DNA of 64,000 nt from JBNLBT01 sp050303435. Its GTDB lineage: Bacteria > Pseudomonadota > Gammaproteobacteria > Xanthomonadales > Marinicellaceae. The position numbers were made by a program, and so were the translations under genes. Under the pieces are notes generated by a model that saw only the letters and a program-made list of their open reading frames with translations, did not search any database and was not told where the DNA came from. Positions 7,820 to 16,678 of the stretch are shown here, in pieces; the first letter of the stretch is position 1; every line of letters starts with the position of its first letter. The DNA lies in the NCBI GenBank assembly GCA_050303435.1, contig JBNLBT010000002.1:1-64000 (forward strand), read 5' to 3'.

Positions 7820-8615
7820 ATGCCTCAGGCAGATGAAAAAAAGCCCGTGCATTGCGGCGGGTCTGTTCGGCCAGAACCGAAGCGTCCATAGTTAAAATGT
7901 TCGCCATGTATGCAACGATGTGCGCCAGGTATCGGGGTTCATTGCGGCGCGTGTCGGGTTTGGGTTGCAATGTGCGGGGCAACAGGTAGGGCGCGTCGGT
8001 CTCCACCATCAGACGGTTGGCCGGAATTTCCTTCAACAGCCCATGCAGATGCGCGCCGCGGCGCTCATCGCACACCCAGCCGGTGATGCCGATGTGGCAG
8101 TCAAGATCCAGATAGTCAAACAGGGCGTCCTTGCTGTCGGTGAAACAATGCACCACCACCGCGTTCAGGCGGTCCCGGTGTTCTCGCAGCATGGGGTGAA
8201 AGGTTTTGTGCGCGTCGCGCTGATGCAAGAACATCGGCATGCCGGTTTCGATGGCGAGTTTGATGTGCTGCTCAAAGCTGAACTGTTGCGCGGCGCGGGG
8301 TGAAAAATCGCGAAAAAAATCCAAACCGGTTTCGCCCACGGCCACCACTTTGGGGTCGCTGAGCAACTCGGCGATGGCCGTTTCGGCATCGGCGTTGAAT
8401 TCGCTGGCGTGGTGCGGGTGGATGCCGGCGGTGGCAAAACAGTGCGCGCTGTATTGGTGCGCCAGATCGCGGGCCTGTCGGGCGCAATCCACGCTGGATC
8501 CGGTGATGACCATGGTTTCCACGCCGGCCGCCACCGCCGCCTGAATCACCGCGTCGCGGTCGGCATCGAAACTGTCGTGCGTCAGATTGGCTCCAATGTC
8601 GATCAGTGCATTCAC
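7818..8615 (-). CDS. tatD: TatD family metal-dependent DNase
   Basis: This 265-residue protein is close to E. coli TatD in length and motif order: ALIDIGANLTHDSFD, ITGSS, TAGIHPHHASE, VAVGETGLDFFRDFSP, FLHQRDAH, VVHCFTDS, IGITGWVCDERRG, ETDAPYLLPR and RRNEP. The family is a TIM-barrel metal-dependent nuclease (3'-5' exonuclease and DNA-repair roles described for E. coli TatD). GTG at 8615 is chosen because GGAG lies 8 bases upstream and the protein then begins where TatD begins; longer in-frame starts add an unrelated Arg-rich tail. It is the only gene on its strand here. Confidence 0.92.
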   Translation of the reverse strand: MNALIDIGANLTHDSFDADRDAVIQAAVAAGVETMVITGSSVDCARQARDLAHQYSAHCFATAGIHPHHASEFNADAETAIAELLSDPKVVAVGETGLDFFRDFSPRAAQQFSFEQHIKLAIETGMPMFLHQRDAHKTFHPMLREHRDRLNAVVVHCFTDSKDALFDYLDLDCHIGITGWVCDERRGAHLHGLLKEIPANRLMVETDAPYLLPRTLQPKPDTRRNEPRYLAHIVAYMANILTMDASVLAEQTRRNARAFFHLPEA

Positions 8616-8869
8616 GGGCACGGCTCCAGATGAAAAAAATGGCCGCCATCTTACCATTTTATCTCCCACATGCCCAAACCCGCCGAGGCAGCGGCAACGC
8701 ACATCCGAGCGCGCTAAAAGACGGTGCATCTCAGCGCTTGAGTGCCGTGGCTGGGCGGTTGCTGTTGCCAGCGGGGTGCTGCGGCGATGGCCGGGCCTCC
8801 GAATTATTCATTTACGATTCAGGCGAATGCCGCTACCATAGGCCGCAGTCAACAGCCAAGAGAAGTGAC

Positions 8870-9910
8870 ATGAGACGTGGTAGCAAAACCCTCCTTTTAA
8901 GCCTGCTGATGTTTTTCAGCCTGTCCTCATCCGCCCAACAACTGGGGTTTACGCCGGAAAGCGGGTTCTGGTGGGATGCCGAACGCAGCGGTTCAGGCTA
9001 TGCGGTTGAAATTCAAGACGATTTTTTATTCATTGCCTTTTATGTGTATGACGCGGCCGGCATTCCCATCTGGTACACCACCGGCGCCCGATTGACCGGC
9101 AATGCGCTGTATCAGGGGGTGCTGAATTACTCCTTTGGTGGTCCGTGCATCGATTGCCCCTACACCGAGCCCACCACGCTGGTGGGCGACGCCGGTCCGG
9201 TGACCATTGAGTTTCTCAGTGAATCCACCGCACTGATCAAGTTTCAGGGTGAGGAGCGCTTCATTGAACGATTCAATTTCATACTGGGTCAGCCGCTGAA
9301 CCAGGTGTTGGGTGAATGGCAGGTGGTGTTTGACGGCTCACCGGATTTTGGTGCCGGCGCGTTCGGTGGCGATGTGCTGGTGTTTGAGGACATTGAAACG
9401 GACAATCTGGGCACCTTTGCCGATGGCTGTCGACCGGAAAACATGGTCGACGGGTTTTGCTCGAATCTGGCCAACTCCCTGTTGGCCGCCGCGGCAGAAT
9501 ACGATCAGGGCAACGATGAAATGCTGATCCTGATGCTGGATACACTGGAAAACAATTTTTACTTCTATCAGTTTTATGAAATCAGCCTGAACAAAATGAA
9601 AGGCGTGATGTTTGTCTATCAGGTCGGCAACAACCCGTCCGGAGATGGCTACATCGTCAAGGGATATCGTTCGGCAAGCCGCGCCTTCGTGCAGACCGGC
9701 ACCGGCCCGTCTTCGACGCCGAGTGCGGCCGACAAAAACACCGCCAGTGCCGCAGCTCAGGCCATGATGCGGCGCCAGGTGGACTTGAAAAAAGCAACTA
9801 AAAGCAGCGAAGGCGCAGCCAAGTTACAGGATTTGATGCCGAAAATCGAGCAAATGCAACAAAGACTGTTGCTCAAAAAAGCCGCTGCAGAAGCCCAGCA
9901 GTCGCAATGA
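8870..9910 (+). CDS. Secreted protein with GFWW..SGSG motif, function unknown
   Basis: A 346-residue protein with a signal peptide (LLLSLLMFFSLSSSA). The mature N-terminus has SGFWWDAERSGSGYAVEI followed by FIAFYVYDAAGIPIWYTT. This beta-sandwich-like motif recurs in secreted proteins of Xanthomonadales and relatives, without known function. A GGPCIDCP loop could hold a disulfide. The last ~60 residues are a charged helix rich in Ala, Lys and Gln, unlike the rest. The ATG at 8870 is preferred because the signal peptide begins there; the open frame upstream is rich in Arg and Cys. Its stop overlaps the ATG of the next gene. Confidence 0.75.
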   Translation: MRRGSKTLLLSLLMFFSLSSSAQQLGFTPESGFWWDAERSGSGYAVEIQDDFLFIAFYVYDAAGIPIWYTTGARLTGNALYQGVLNYSFGGPCIDCPYTEPTTLVGDAGPVTIEFLSESTALIKFQGEERFIERFNFILGQPLNQVLGEWQVVFDGSPDFGAGAFGGDVLVFEDIETDNLGTFADGCRPENMVDGFCSNLANSLLAAAAEYDQGNDEMLILMLDTLENNFYFYQFYEISLNKMKGVMFVYQVGNNPSGDGYIVKGYRSASRAFVQTGTGPSSTPSAADKNTASAAAQAMMRRQVDLKKATKSSEGAAKLQDLMPKIEQMQQRLLLKKAAAEAQQSQ

Positions 9911-10320
9911 AAACCACCGAAAACGACGCCTCGGTTGAGGCATTTATTGACGCCGTCCCGGCGGGCACCCGCCGGGACGATGCGCGCACCCTGTGTGACA
10001 TGATGGCGCGCATCAGTGGACACCCGCCGCGCATGTGGGGGCCATCGATCGTTGGTTTCGGGCACTACGATTACCGCTACGAAAGCGGCCGCAGCGGCAC
10101 TTTCATGCGCGTCGGCTTCTCACCACGCAAAAGCAGCCTGTCGGTTTACATCATGCCGGGTTTTTCTGAATCCGACGAGTTGATGCAACGGCTGGGCAAA
10201 CACAAAACCGGCAAATCCTGCCTGTACATCAATAAACTGGCGGACGTCGATTTGCAGGTGCTGGAGCAACTGATCCACGCCTCTCTTGAAGAAATGACGC
10301 GACGTTACGGTCCCGACTGA
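9907..10320 (+). CDS. DUF1801 (YdhG-like) domain protein
   Basis: A 137-residue cytoplasmic protein. SVEAFIDAVP, RRDDARTLCDMM, MWGPSIVGFGHYDYRYESG, FSPRKSSLSVYIMPGF and SCLYINKLADVDLQVLEQLI follow the DUF1801 pattern. The family has a small alpha/beta fold related to frataxin-like proteins and has no agreed function. It overlaps the preceding secreted-protein gene by 4 bases, so it is translationally coupled, and it overlaps the convergent ppx gene by 16 bases at its 3' end. Confidence 0.88.
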   Translation: MKTTENDASVEAFIDAVPAGTRRDDARTLCDMMARISGHPPRMWGPSIVGFGHYDYRYESGRSGTFMRVGFSPRKSSLSVYIMPGFSESDELMQRLGKHKTGKSCLYINKLADVDLQVLEQLIHASLEEMTRRYGPD

Positions 10321-11813
10321 TTCAGCCGCAAATCCACACCCAGCGACTCAAGTTTGCCAATTTCCGAATCCAGATCGGCCTTGATCAACGGGTGTCGTTT
10401 CAGCCATTGGCCTGAAAAAACCAGGGTCACGTGTTGACCCTCCCAGTGCAACGCAGAGACCTGCACATTGTGCAGTTTGCGGTCACGGCAGAAGATCACC
10501 GCCAGACGCAAAATAACCACCAGGGGCACAATGAATTCAAGCTGTTTCTTGTTCAATTGCGACAACGCGGTGGTGGAAATTTTTTGCCGCTGCAAGCGCA
10601 CCAGCACAGCGATCAGGTGTTGTTCCTGGCGGCTGAATCCGGGAATGTCGGCGTTTTGAATGATGTACGCGGCGTGTTTGTGGTACTGGTGGTGGGCGAT
10701 GGACAGGCCGATTTCATGCAAGTCGATGGCGCGCGAAAGGATGTCGCGTTGCTTGTCACCCAGGGCACGGTCGGCGGGCAAAAGCCGGATCAACGTGCGC
10801 GCCATGCTGCGCACGTGCTCAACCTGACGCGTGTCCACACTGAACAGTTTGCTCAGTTTGTTGATCGCGCGGCTGCGCACATCGCGCGCTTCCAGTTTGC
10901 CTGCCATCTGATAGATCAGGCCTTCGCGCAAGGCGCCGCTGGAGACGGCCATTTGATCGATCTTGAGTGATTCGAACAGGGCTTTGATGATCGCCAGGCC
11001 GCCGATGTAGACGGCGCGCCGTTCCTCGTCCAATCCCTTGAGTTCAACCAGACGATCCACGTGTCCCAGTGAAAGACAGCGGCGGATCAGTTTGTTCAGG
11101 CCCTTGCGGGTGATGTCCGAAACACTCCAGCCGTTCTCAATCAGAATGTTGGCGGTGGCTTTGATGGTGCCGGAAGCGCCAATCACGTGTTCCCAGGATT
11201 GTTCCAGATACAGCTTGCGTATCGGACTGATCTCGCGCTGGGCCTTGAGCACGGCGCGTTGCCAGTTGCGATCTGAAATGACGCCGTCTGCAAAGGCGGC
11301 AAGGCTCATGCCCACGCAGCCCATAAACAGACTTTCGCGGGTGGCCGGTTTAAAACCTTCACCGATGATCAGTTCGGTGGAGCCACCGCCGATGTCGATC
11401 ACCAGGCGTTTGCCGGGGGAATCCGGTGAGCTGTGCGCCACACCGAGATACAACAGGCGCGCTTCTTCGCGGCCGGAGATGATCTCGATTTCGTGTTGCA
11501 GAATCTGCTCGGCCTGTTCAATGAACGCCGCCGCGTTCTTGGCCTTGCGCAGGGTGTTGGTGCCAACCACTTTGATGCGTTCTGGCTCGATGTTTTCAAT
11601 GCGTTGGGCAAATGTGCGCAGCGATTCAAACGCGTTGTGCATGGCGTCTGGGCGGATGTTTTTCTGTGCATCCAGACCCGCGGCCAGATGCACCATGTGT
11701 TTGACGCTGTCGATTGGGTGCAACTGCCCTGATATCAGGGTGCTGACCAGCAGATGGAATGAATTCGATCCCAGGTCGATGGCGGCGTAGGTTTTTCTTT
11801 TTGCGATCGGCAT
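10305..11813 (-). CDS. ppx: Ppx/GppA family exopolyphosphatase
   Basis: At 502 residues it has full Ppx length. The actin/hexokinase-like ATPase fold is shown by AAIDLGSNSFHLLV near the N-terminus, GREEARLLYLGVAH, VIDIGGGSTELIIG, and GASGTIKA. An HD-like helical C-terminal part (LHEIGLSIAHHQYHKHAAYII) is present, as in long Ppx/GppA enzymes. It degrades polyphosphate or pppGpp; the sequence alone does not decide which. No Shine-Dalgarno sequence is visible. TACAAT ends six bases before the ATG, so the mRNA is probably leaderless. It overlaps the convergent DUF1801 gene by 16 bases and lies directly downstream of rho. Confidence 0.92.
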   Translation of the reverse strand: MPIAKRKTYAAIDLGSNSFHLLVSTLISGQLHPIDSVKHMVHLAAGLDAQKNIRPDAMHNAFESLRTFAQRIENIEPERIKVVGTNTLRKAKNAAAFIEQAEQILQHEIEIISGREEARLLYLGVAHSSPDSPGKRLVIDIGGGSTELIIGEGFKPATRESLFMGCVGMSLAAFADGVISDRNWQRAVLKAQREISPIRKLYLEQSWEHVIGASGTIKATANILIENGWSVSDITRKGLNKLIRRCLSLGHVDRLVELKGLDEERRAVYIGGLAIIKALFESLKIDQMAVSSGALREGLIYQMAGKLEARDVRSRAINKLSKLFSVDTRQVEHVRSMARTLIRLLPADRALGDKQRDILSRAIDLHEIGLSIAHHQYHKHAAYIIQNADIPGFSRQEQHLIAVLVRLQRQKISTTALSQLNKKQLEFIVPLVVILRLAVIFCRDRKLHNVQVSALHWEGQHVTLVFSGQWLKRHPLIKADLDSEIGKLESLGVDLRLNQSGP

Positions 11814-11819
11814 GCGTTG

Positions 11820-11825
11820 ATTGTA
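11820..11825 (-). promoter_or_regulatory. -10 element placing the ppx transcript start at its ATG
   Basis: TACAAT on the minus strand is followed by six bases (CAACGC) and then the ppx ATG at 11813. With normal -10 spacing, transcription would begin at the A of the start codon. The -35 region is poor. Confidence 0.5.
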
Positions 11826-11856
11826 CCCACGCCGGGGCTGGAAAAAAAGCCGTGAT

Positions 11857-13113
11857 TCAGCGTTTCATTGAAGAAAAGAATTCTTCGTTGGTTTTGGTGT
11901 CCTTGAGTTTTTCCAACAGGAATTCGATGGCGGCCAGTTCGTCCATCGGGTGCAGAATCTTGCGCAGGATCCAGGCTTTTTGCAGGAAATTGTTGTTCAC
12001 GATCAATTCTTCGCGGCGGGTGCCCGACTTGTTGATGTTGATTGCCGGGAACACGCGTTTTTCCGCGATCTTGCGGTCCAGGTGGGCCTCCATGTTGCCG
12101 GTGCCTTTGAATTCCTCAAAAATCACTTCGTCCATTTTCGAACCGGTTTCGATCAGGCCGGTGGCGAGAATCGTCAAACTGCCGCCTTCTTCAATGTTGC
12201 GCGCGGCACCGAAGAATTTCTTCGGCCGGTGCAGCGCATTGGCGTCCACACCGCCGGTGAGGATTTTGCCCGACGCCGGCGTCACGGTGTTGTATGCCCT
12301 GGCCAGACGTGTGATGGAGTCAAGCAGAATGATCACGTCCTGTTTATGTTCCACCAGTCGCTTGGCGCGTTCGATCACCATGTCGGCCACCTGCACGTGA
12401 CGCGAAGCCGGCTCATCGAAGGTGGAGGCGATCACTTCGCCGCGCACCGTGCGCTCCATTTCGGTCACTTCTTCCGGTCGTTCATCGATCAGCAGCACAA
12501 ACAGTTTGGATTCGGGATTGTTGATCGCGATTGACGCGGCGATGTTCTGCAGCATCATGGTTTTACCGGCTTTTGGCGGCGACACGATCAATCCGCGCTG
12601 GCCTTTGCCGATGGGTGAAATCAAGTCAATGATCCGGGTGGTCAGATCCTCACGCGATCCGTCGCCGCGTTCCAGTTTCAGTTGCTCTGTGGGAAACAAC
12701 GGTGTGAGGTTTTCAAAGATGATTTTGCCCTTGGTGTTCTCGTGCGGCTCGTAGTTGATGGTTTCGATTTGCAGCAGGGCGAAATAGCGTTCTGCGTCCT
12801 TGGGTGGGCGGATTTTCCCGGTGATGGTGTCGCCGGTGCGCAAGCCAAAGCGGCGGATTTGACTGGGCGAAACGTAGATGTCGTCGGGGCCGGCCTGATA
12901 GGAGTTTTCCGGTGCGCGCAAGAATCCAAACCCGTCCGGCAGCACTTCCAGCACACCGTCACCAAAAATGTCTTCTCCTTTCTTGGCGTGTTGTTTCAGT
13001 ATGGAGAAAATCAATTGCTGTTTCTGTACCCGGGAGCGGGTTTCAACACCGGCTTGTTTGGCGATGTCGGAAAGTTTGGTGCTGGAGAGTTTTTTTAATT
13101 CGGATAGGTTCAT
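11857..13113 (-). CDS. rho: Transcription termination factor Rho
   Basis: 418 residues, the standard length. The N-terminal helical and cold-shock RNA-binding domains (GDGVLEVLPDGFGFLRAP) are followed by the RecA-like ATPase with P-loop SPPKAGKTMML and Walker B DVIILLDSITRLARAYN. The Q-loop and R-loop regions (GGVDANAL, KSGTRREELI) are intact. Rho is a hexameric RNA helicase that ends transcription. It lies downstream of trxA in the same orientation, as in E. coli, but a terminator follows trxA and 262 bases separate them, so rho has its own leader, probably autoregulated. A GC hairpin (13266-13283) sits in this leader. Confidence 0.97.
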   Translation of the reverse strand: MNLSELKKLSSTKLSDIAKQAGVETRSRVQKQQLIFSILKQHAKKGEDIFGDGVLEVLPDGFGFLRAPENSYQAGPDDIYVSPSQIRRFGLRTGDTITGKIRPPKDAERYFALLQIETINYEPHENTKGKIIFENLTPLFPTEQLKLERGDGSREDLTTRIIDLISPIGKGQRGLIVSPPKAGKTMMLQNIAASIAINNPESKLFVLLIDERPEEVTEMERTVRGEVIASTFDEPASRHVQVADMVIERAKRLVEHKQDVIILLDSITRLARAYNTVTPASGKILTGGVDANALHRPKKFFGAARNIEEGGSLTILATGLIETGSKMDEVIFEEFKGTGNMEAHLDRKIAEKRVFPAININKSGTRREELIVNNNFLQKAWILRKILHPMDELAAIEFLLEKLKDTKTNEEFFSSMKR

Positions 13114-13334
13114 AGGTCTACGTTAAACGACAGAACGTCGGTTGCATGAAATAAATTGATTTACAGTGCTGTGAAGCGGCTTTATTTGTTATTAATCCGT
13201 CAATCCAAATGATGTTATGCCCGCAGAGCAGGCGCGGTCATTGGCAAATCGGTTTTGGAAAATCAGCGGCGCAGGGGCGCCGCCTCAAGATGTACATAAA
13301 CTACCATGTCTGGCGTCACTGTGTCCAGTTGTAA

Positions 13335-13370
13335 AATAAAAAAATTAAAATGGGCCGAGTGACTCGGCCC
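13335..13370 (-). terminator. Intrinsic terminator after trxA
   Basis: On the minus strand an 8-bp stem, GGGCCGAG / CTCGGCCC with a 3-base loop, is followed by an AT-rich tail containing a run of seven T residues. It starts 6 bases after the trxA stop. Confidence 0.85.
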
Positions 13371-13375
13371 TGGAA

Positions 13376-13702
13376 TTATCCGGTGTGGCGGTTGATGAAT
13401 TCCACCAGTTGGCCTTTGGACACGGCGCCCACGTGCTGGTCGATGACTTCACCGTTTTTGAAAATCATCAGCGTGGGGATGCCACGAATGGCCATTTTGG
13501 TGGCAATTTCGCGGTTTTCCTCAATGTTCAGCTTGGCGACTTTGACGCTGTTTTGCATCTCTTCGGCCACTTCTTCAAGGATGGGGGCGATCATGCGACA
13601 CGGGCCGCACCATTCAGCCCAGTAATCCACCAACACCGGCACGTCTGAGTTGGTGATGTCGGCAAAATTTGCGTCGGTGGCTTCTATGATGTGTTGATTC
13701 AT
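13376..13702 (-). CDS. trxA: Thioredoxin 1
   Basis: A 108-residue thioredoxin with the active site WCGPC in VDYWAEWCGPCRMIAPIL, the cis-Pro region RGIPTLMIFKNG and a standard C-terminus. It is a cytoplasmic disulfide reductase for ribonucleotide reductase and other partners. The ribosome site AGGAG lies ten bases upstream. It is a single-gene unit ending in an intrinsic terminator, followed by rho on the same strand. Confidence 0.97.
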   Translation of the reverse strand: MNQHIIEATDANFADITNSDVPVLVDYWAEWCGPCRMIAPILEEVAEEMQNSVKVAKLNIEENREIATKMAIRGIPTLMIFKNGEVIDQHVGAVSKGQLVEFINRHTG

Positions 13703-13803
13703 TGTTTTGTTACTCCTGATAATAGGCGGTCAACAGACCCCGTGCAGGGCACCTTGAGTCTGTTGTGTTGCAATATGGGGATCGCACGAACATAATTCAA
13801 ATT

Positions 13804-14538
13804 TCATTCGGCCAGTGCCTCAAAGGCCACGGTGTCGGCGATCACAATCTGGTGATTTTTGTGGTGTAAAATGTTCTTTTTCGACAAGTTGCCAAGAATC
13901 CGGCTCAGCGTTTCTTCGGCCATGCCCAGGTAATTGGCCATGTCCCGCTGTGACAGCGGCAGATGAAAACGGTCGCCGGAGAAACCGCGTTGGCGGTAGC
14001 GGTCCGAGAGCAGTTTGATGAACCGCGCAATTTTGTTCTTCGCCGGCATATCGCCCAGGCGCACCTGGCACTGATTGAGTTTTTTGCTCATCATGATCAG
14101 CAGGTGTTTTTGAATTTGCGGGTGTTTTTTGGCCAGATTCAGCAGCGGATTGTAGGGAATCACGCAATACGAGGCCGTGTCGGTGGCGGAAACCGTGGCG
14201 TTGTAGTGGTTGTTGTGAATCGCCTCCAGGCCGATCACTTCACCGGGGATGTAAATGTGGTTGATGCGCGTGCGCCCGTCGGTGTCGATGATGGTGGACT
14301 TGAAAATGCCGGAGTGCACCACGTATATGTATTGAAACACATCGCCGTCTTTGAACAGCTGATGGTTTTTTTCGCACACGTTGTGTGATTTAATGATGGA
14401 CTCAATGTCCTTCAATTCGAGTTCATTGATGCGCGGTTCCAGGCCTTTGCCGGACGGTGCGCATAAATCGCAGTCTTCGCATTTGCCAAAATTCGCTGCC
14501 GAGGCGGTCAAATTCTTAGACAGTGGGTTGGACGGCAT
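13804..14538 (-). CDS. fnr: Fnr/Anr family oxygen-responsive transcription regulator
   Basis: 244 residues. A cNMP-binding-type sensor domain is followed by a helix-turn-helix with recognition helix MAEETLSRILG, which keeps the E-x-x-S-R residues that read TTGAT half-sites in FNR. Candidate Fe-S ligands are C20, C23 and C26 (CEDCDLC) plus C125, equivalent to E. coli FNR C122. E. coli FNR has C20-x2-C23-x5-C29, so the third cysteine here is three residues closer. It is divergent from ccoN and shares with it a region holding one perfect FNR box. That box lies just upstream of this gene's own TATAAT, which suggests autorepression. The ribosome site GGAG is 4 bases before the ATG. Confidence 0.92.
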   Translation of the reverse strand: MPSNPLSKNLTASAANFGKCEDCDLCAPSGKGLEPRINELELKDIESIIKSHNVCEKNHQLFKDGDVFQYIYVVHSGIFKSTIIDTDGRTRINHIYIPGEVIGLEAIHNNHYNATVSATDTASYCVIPYNPLLNLAKKHPQIQKHLLIMMSKKLNQCQVRLGDMPAKNKIARFIKLLSDRYRQRGFSGDRFHLPLSQRDMANYLGMAEETLSRILGNLSKKNILHHKNHQIVIADTVAFEALAE

Positions 14539-14565
14539 GGCTCCAATCGTTGTGAAGAGGCTTCA

Positions 14566-14571
14566 ATTATA
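14566..14571 (-). promoter_or_regulatory. -10 element of the fnr promoter
   Basis: A perfect TATAAT on the minus strand, 28 bases before the fnr start. The predicted transcript start is near 14559. The FNR box centre is then at about -25.5, in the promoter spacer, where binding would block RNA polymerase. Confidence 0.65.
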
Positions 14572-14577
14572 GATTCT

Positions 14578-14591
14578 TTGATGCATATCAA
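14578..14591. promoter_or_regulatory. FNR/Anr binding site (perfect palindrome) between fnr and ccoN
   Basis: TTGAT-GCAT-ATCAA matches the FNR consensus TTGAT-N4-ATCAA at every defined base. Its centre (14584.5) is 40.5-41.5 bases upstream of the transcript start predicted from the cco -10 at 14613-14618, the standard class-II activation position. On the other strand it sits inside the fnr promoter. One site can therefore activate the oxidase genes and repress fnr. Confidence 0.9.
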
Positions 14592-14612
14592 AAAGTAAAA
14601 AGCACAATTATT

Positions 14613-14618
14613 TACAAT
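14613..14618 (+). promoter_or_regulatory. -10 element of the cco operon promoter
   Basis: TACAAT lies 30 bases before the ccoN ATG, with a predicted start near 14625. No good -35 hexamer is present; the FNR box takes its place. The leader carries GGGAG six bases before the ATG. Confidence 0.7.
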
Positions 14619-14648
14619 ACGTTTCAAACGATAATAACGGGAGAATCA

Positions 14649-16067
14649 ATGTCCGCGTACAATGAGAAGGTCGTCAAGCAGTTTGTTGTGGCGACGCTGT
14701 TCTGGGGTGTCATCGGGCTGCTGGTGGGGGTGTTGATTGCCGCCCAGCTGGCCTGGCCGGTGTTGAATTTTGATGTGCCGTGGCTGACCTACAGCCGCTT
14801 GCGGCCGTTGCACACCAATGCGGTGATTTTCGCCTTTGGCGGCAACGCCTTGCTGGGCACCTCGCTGTATGTTGTGCAGCGCACCTGCAAGGCGCCGCTG
14901 ATCAGCAATGGCCTGGCGTCGTTCACCTTCTGGGGCTTTCAGTCGGTCATCGTCGGCGCCGCGCTGACGCTGCCGTTCGGTTTCACCCAAAGCAAGGAAT
15001 ACGCAGAATTGATCTGGCCGCTGGACGTGCTGCTGACCATCGTGTGGGTGGCCTACGCGGCGGTCTATTTTGGCACCATTGCCAAACGCAAAGTGCAACA
15101 CATCTACGTGGCCAACTGGTTTTATTCGGCCTTCATCATCACCATCGCGGTGCTTCACATCGTCAACAATCTGGCCATCCCGGTCAACTGGCACCTGTCC
15201 TATCCGGTGTTTCCCGGCGCGGTCGACGCGCTGACCCAGTGGTGGTACGGACACAACGCCGTGGGCTTTTTCCTGACCGCCGGATTCCTCGGCATGATGT
15301 ATTATTTTGTGCCCAAGCAGGCCGAACGGCCGATTTACTCCTATCGCCTGTCGATCGTGCATTTTTGGGCGCTGATTTCCACTTACATGTGGGCCGGTCC
15401 GCACCATTTGCACTACACTTCATTGCCGGACTGGGCGCAATCGCTGGGCATGGTGTTTTCCCTGATGCTGCTGGCGCCGTCCTGGGGCGGCATGATCAAC
15501 GGCATCATGACCCTCTCGGGCGCCTGGGAAAAACTGCGCAGTGACCCGATCATCAAAATGATGATCGTCTCTTTGTCGTTTTACGGCATGAGCACCTTTG
15601 AGGGCCCGATGATGTCAATCAAGACCGTCAATGCCTTGTCGCACTACACCGACTGGACCATCGGCCACGTGCATTCCGGCGCGCTGGGCTGGGTGGCGCT
15701 GATGACCATGGCTTCCATGTACACACTGATTCCGCGGCTGTGGAACAAACCTGGCATGTACAGCACCGGGCTGATCAATGTGCATTTCTGGATTTCCACC
15801 CTGGGCATCGTGGTGTACATCGCCTCGATGTGGATCGCCGGCGTGATGCAGGGGTTGATGTGGCGTGATGTGAACGCCGACGGCACCCTGGAATATTCAT
15901 TCATCGAAAGCATCGCGGCCACATTCCCGTATTACGTGGCGCGTGTCATCGGCGGGGTGATGTTCCTGGCGGGCATGTTGGTGATGATATACAACGTGTG
16001 GAAAACCATCGGCTCGGGACCGGCAGCGGCGCCCCGGGCGGCTGAACTGGCGGGAGAATCGGCATGA
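14649..16067 (+). CDS. ccoN: Cytochrome cbb3 oxidase catalytic subunit CcoN
   Basis: 472 residues with about 12 membrane helices. Haem and CuB histidines are visible: H55 (LRPLHTNAV), H202 (GHNAVGFF), H252-H253 (GPHHLHY), H340 and H342 (IGHVHSGALGW). It is the proton-pumping, high-affinity O2-reducing subunit in the inner membrane. It is first in a tight operon: its stop overlaps the ccoO start (ATGA). Transcription is probably under Fnr control from the box at 14578-14591, which fits a role at low oxygen. Confidence 0.97.
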   Translation: MSAYNEKVVKQFVVATLFWGVIGLLVGVLIAAQLAWPVLNFDVPWLTYSRLRPLHTNAVIFAFGGNALLGTSLYVVQRTCKAPLISNGLASFTFWGFQSVIVGAALTLPFGFTQSKEYAELIWPLDVLLTIVWVAYAAVYFGTIAKRKVQHIYVANWFYSAFIITIAVLHIVNNLAIPVNWHLSYPVFPGAVDALTQWWYGHNAVGFFLTAGFLGMMYYFVPKQAERPIYSYRLSIVHFWALISTYMWAGPHHLHYTSLPDWAQSLGMVFSLMLLAPSWGGMINGIMTLSGAWEKLRSDPIIKMMIVSLSFYGMSTFEGPMMSIKTVNALSHYTDWTIGHVHSGALGWVALMTMASMYTLIPRLWNKPGMYSTGLINVHFWISTLGIVVYIASMWIAGVMQGLMWRDVNADGTLEYSFIESIAATFPYYVARVIGGVMFLAGMLVMIYNVWKTIGSGPAAAPRAAELAGESA

Positions 16068-16678
16068 TTAAACACGACAAAATTGAAAAGAACATCGGCC
16101 TGATGGGCGTGCTCATCGCGGTGGTGATCAGTTTCGCCGGCATCGTTGAAATCGTGCCGCTGATGAGTCAGGCCAGCGTGGTGGAACCGGTGCCCGGACT
16201 GAAACCCTACGCGGCCCTGCCACTGGCGGGTCGCGATGTGTACGTCAGCGAAGGCTGCTACGTGTGCCATTCCCAGCAGGTGCGCCCTTTCGTGGATGAA
16301 ACCCTGCGTTACGGGCACTATTCGGTGGCCGGTGAATCGGTCTATGACCGGCCTTTTCAGTGGGGCTCCAAACGCACCGGGCCGGATCTGGCGCGCGTGG
16401 GTGGGCGCTATTCCGACGACTGGCACCGCATTCACCTGACCGATCCACGCGCCCTGGTGCCACAATCCAACATGCCCGGATTTCCCTGGCTGGCTGAACA
16501 GCCGGTGGACGGTGAACTGGTGCAGGCCAGCATGAAAGCCCTGCGCATGCTGGGACACCCGTACAGCGACGCTGAAATCGAGGCGGCCCCCGACGCGGTG
16601 GCCGGGCGCAGCAAAATGGACGCCCTGATTGCGTATTTGCAGGTGCTGGGCACCGCCATGCCGAGGGCCAAGAAATGA
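16064..16678 (+). CDS. ccoO: Cytochrome cbb3 oxidase monohaem subunit CcoO
   Basis: 204 residues. An N-terminal membrane anchor (VLIAVVISFAGIVEIVPL) precedes a periplasmic c-type domain with a single haem motif C65-YV-C68-H69 and the family sequences VRPFVDETLRYG, FQWGSKRTGPDLARVGG and HLTDPRALVPQSNMPGFPWL. It passes electrons from CcoP to CcoN. It overlaps both ccoN and ccoQ by 4 bases. Confidence 0.97.
   Translation: MIKHDKIEKNIGLMGVLIAVVISFAGIVEIVPLMSQASVVEPVPGLKPYAALPLAGRDVYVSEGCYVCHSQQVRPFVDETLRYGHYSVAGESVYDRPFQWGSKRTGPDLARVGGRYSDDWHRIHLTDPRALVPQSNMPGFPWLAEQPVDGELVQASMKALRMLGHPYSDAEIEAAPDAVAGRSKMDALIAYLQVLGTAMPRAKK

Noticed and set aside
13266..13283. GCGGCGC / GCGCCGC hairpin in the trxA-rho gap
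   Set aside because: There is no T-tail and no alternative pairing that would make an attenuator. It may belong to the rho leader but nothing more can be supported.
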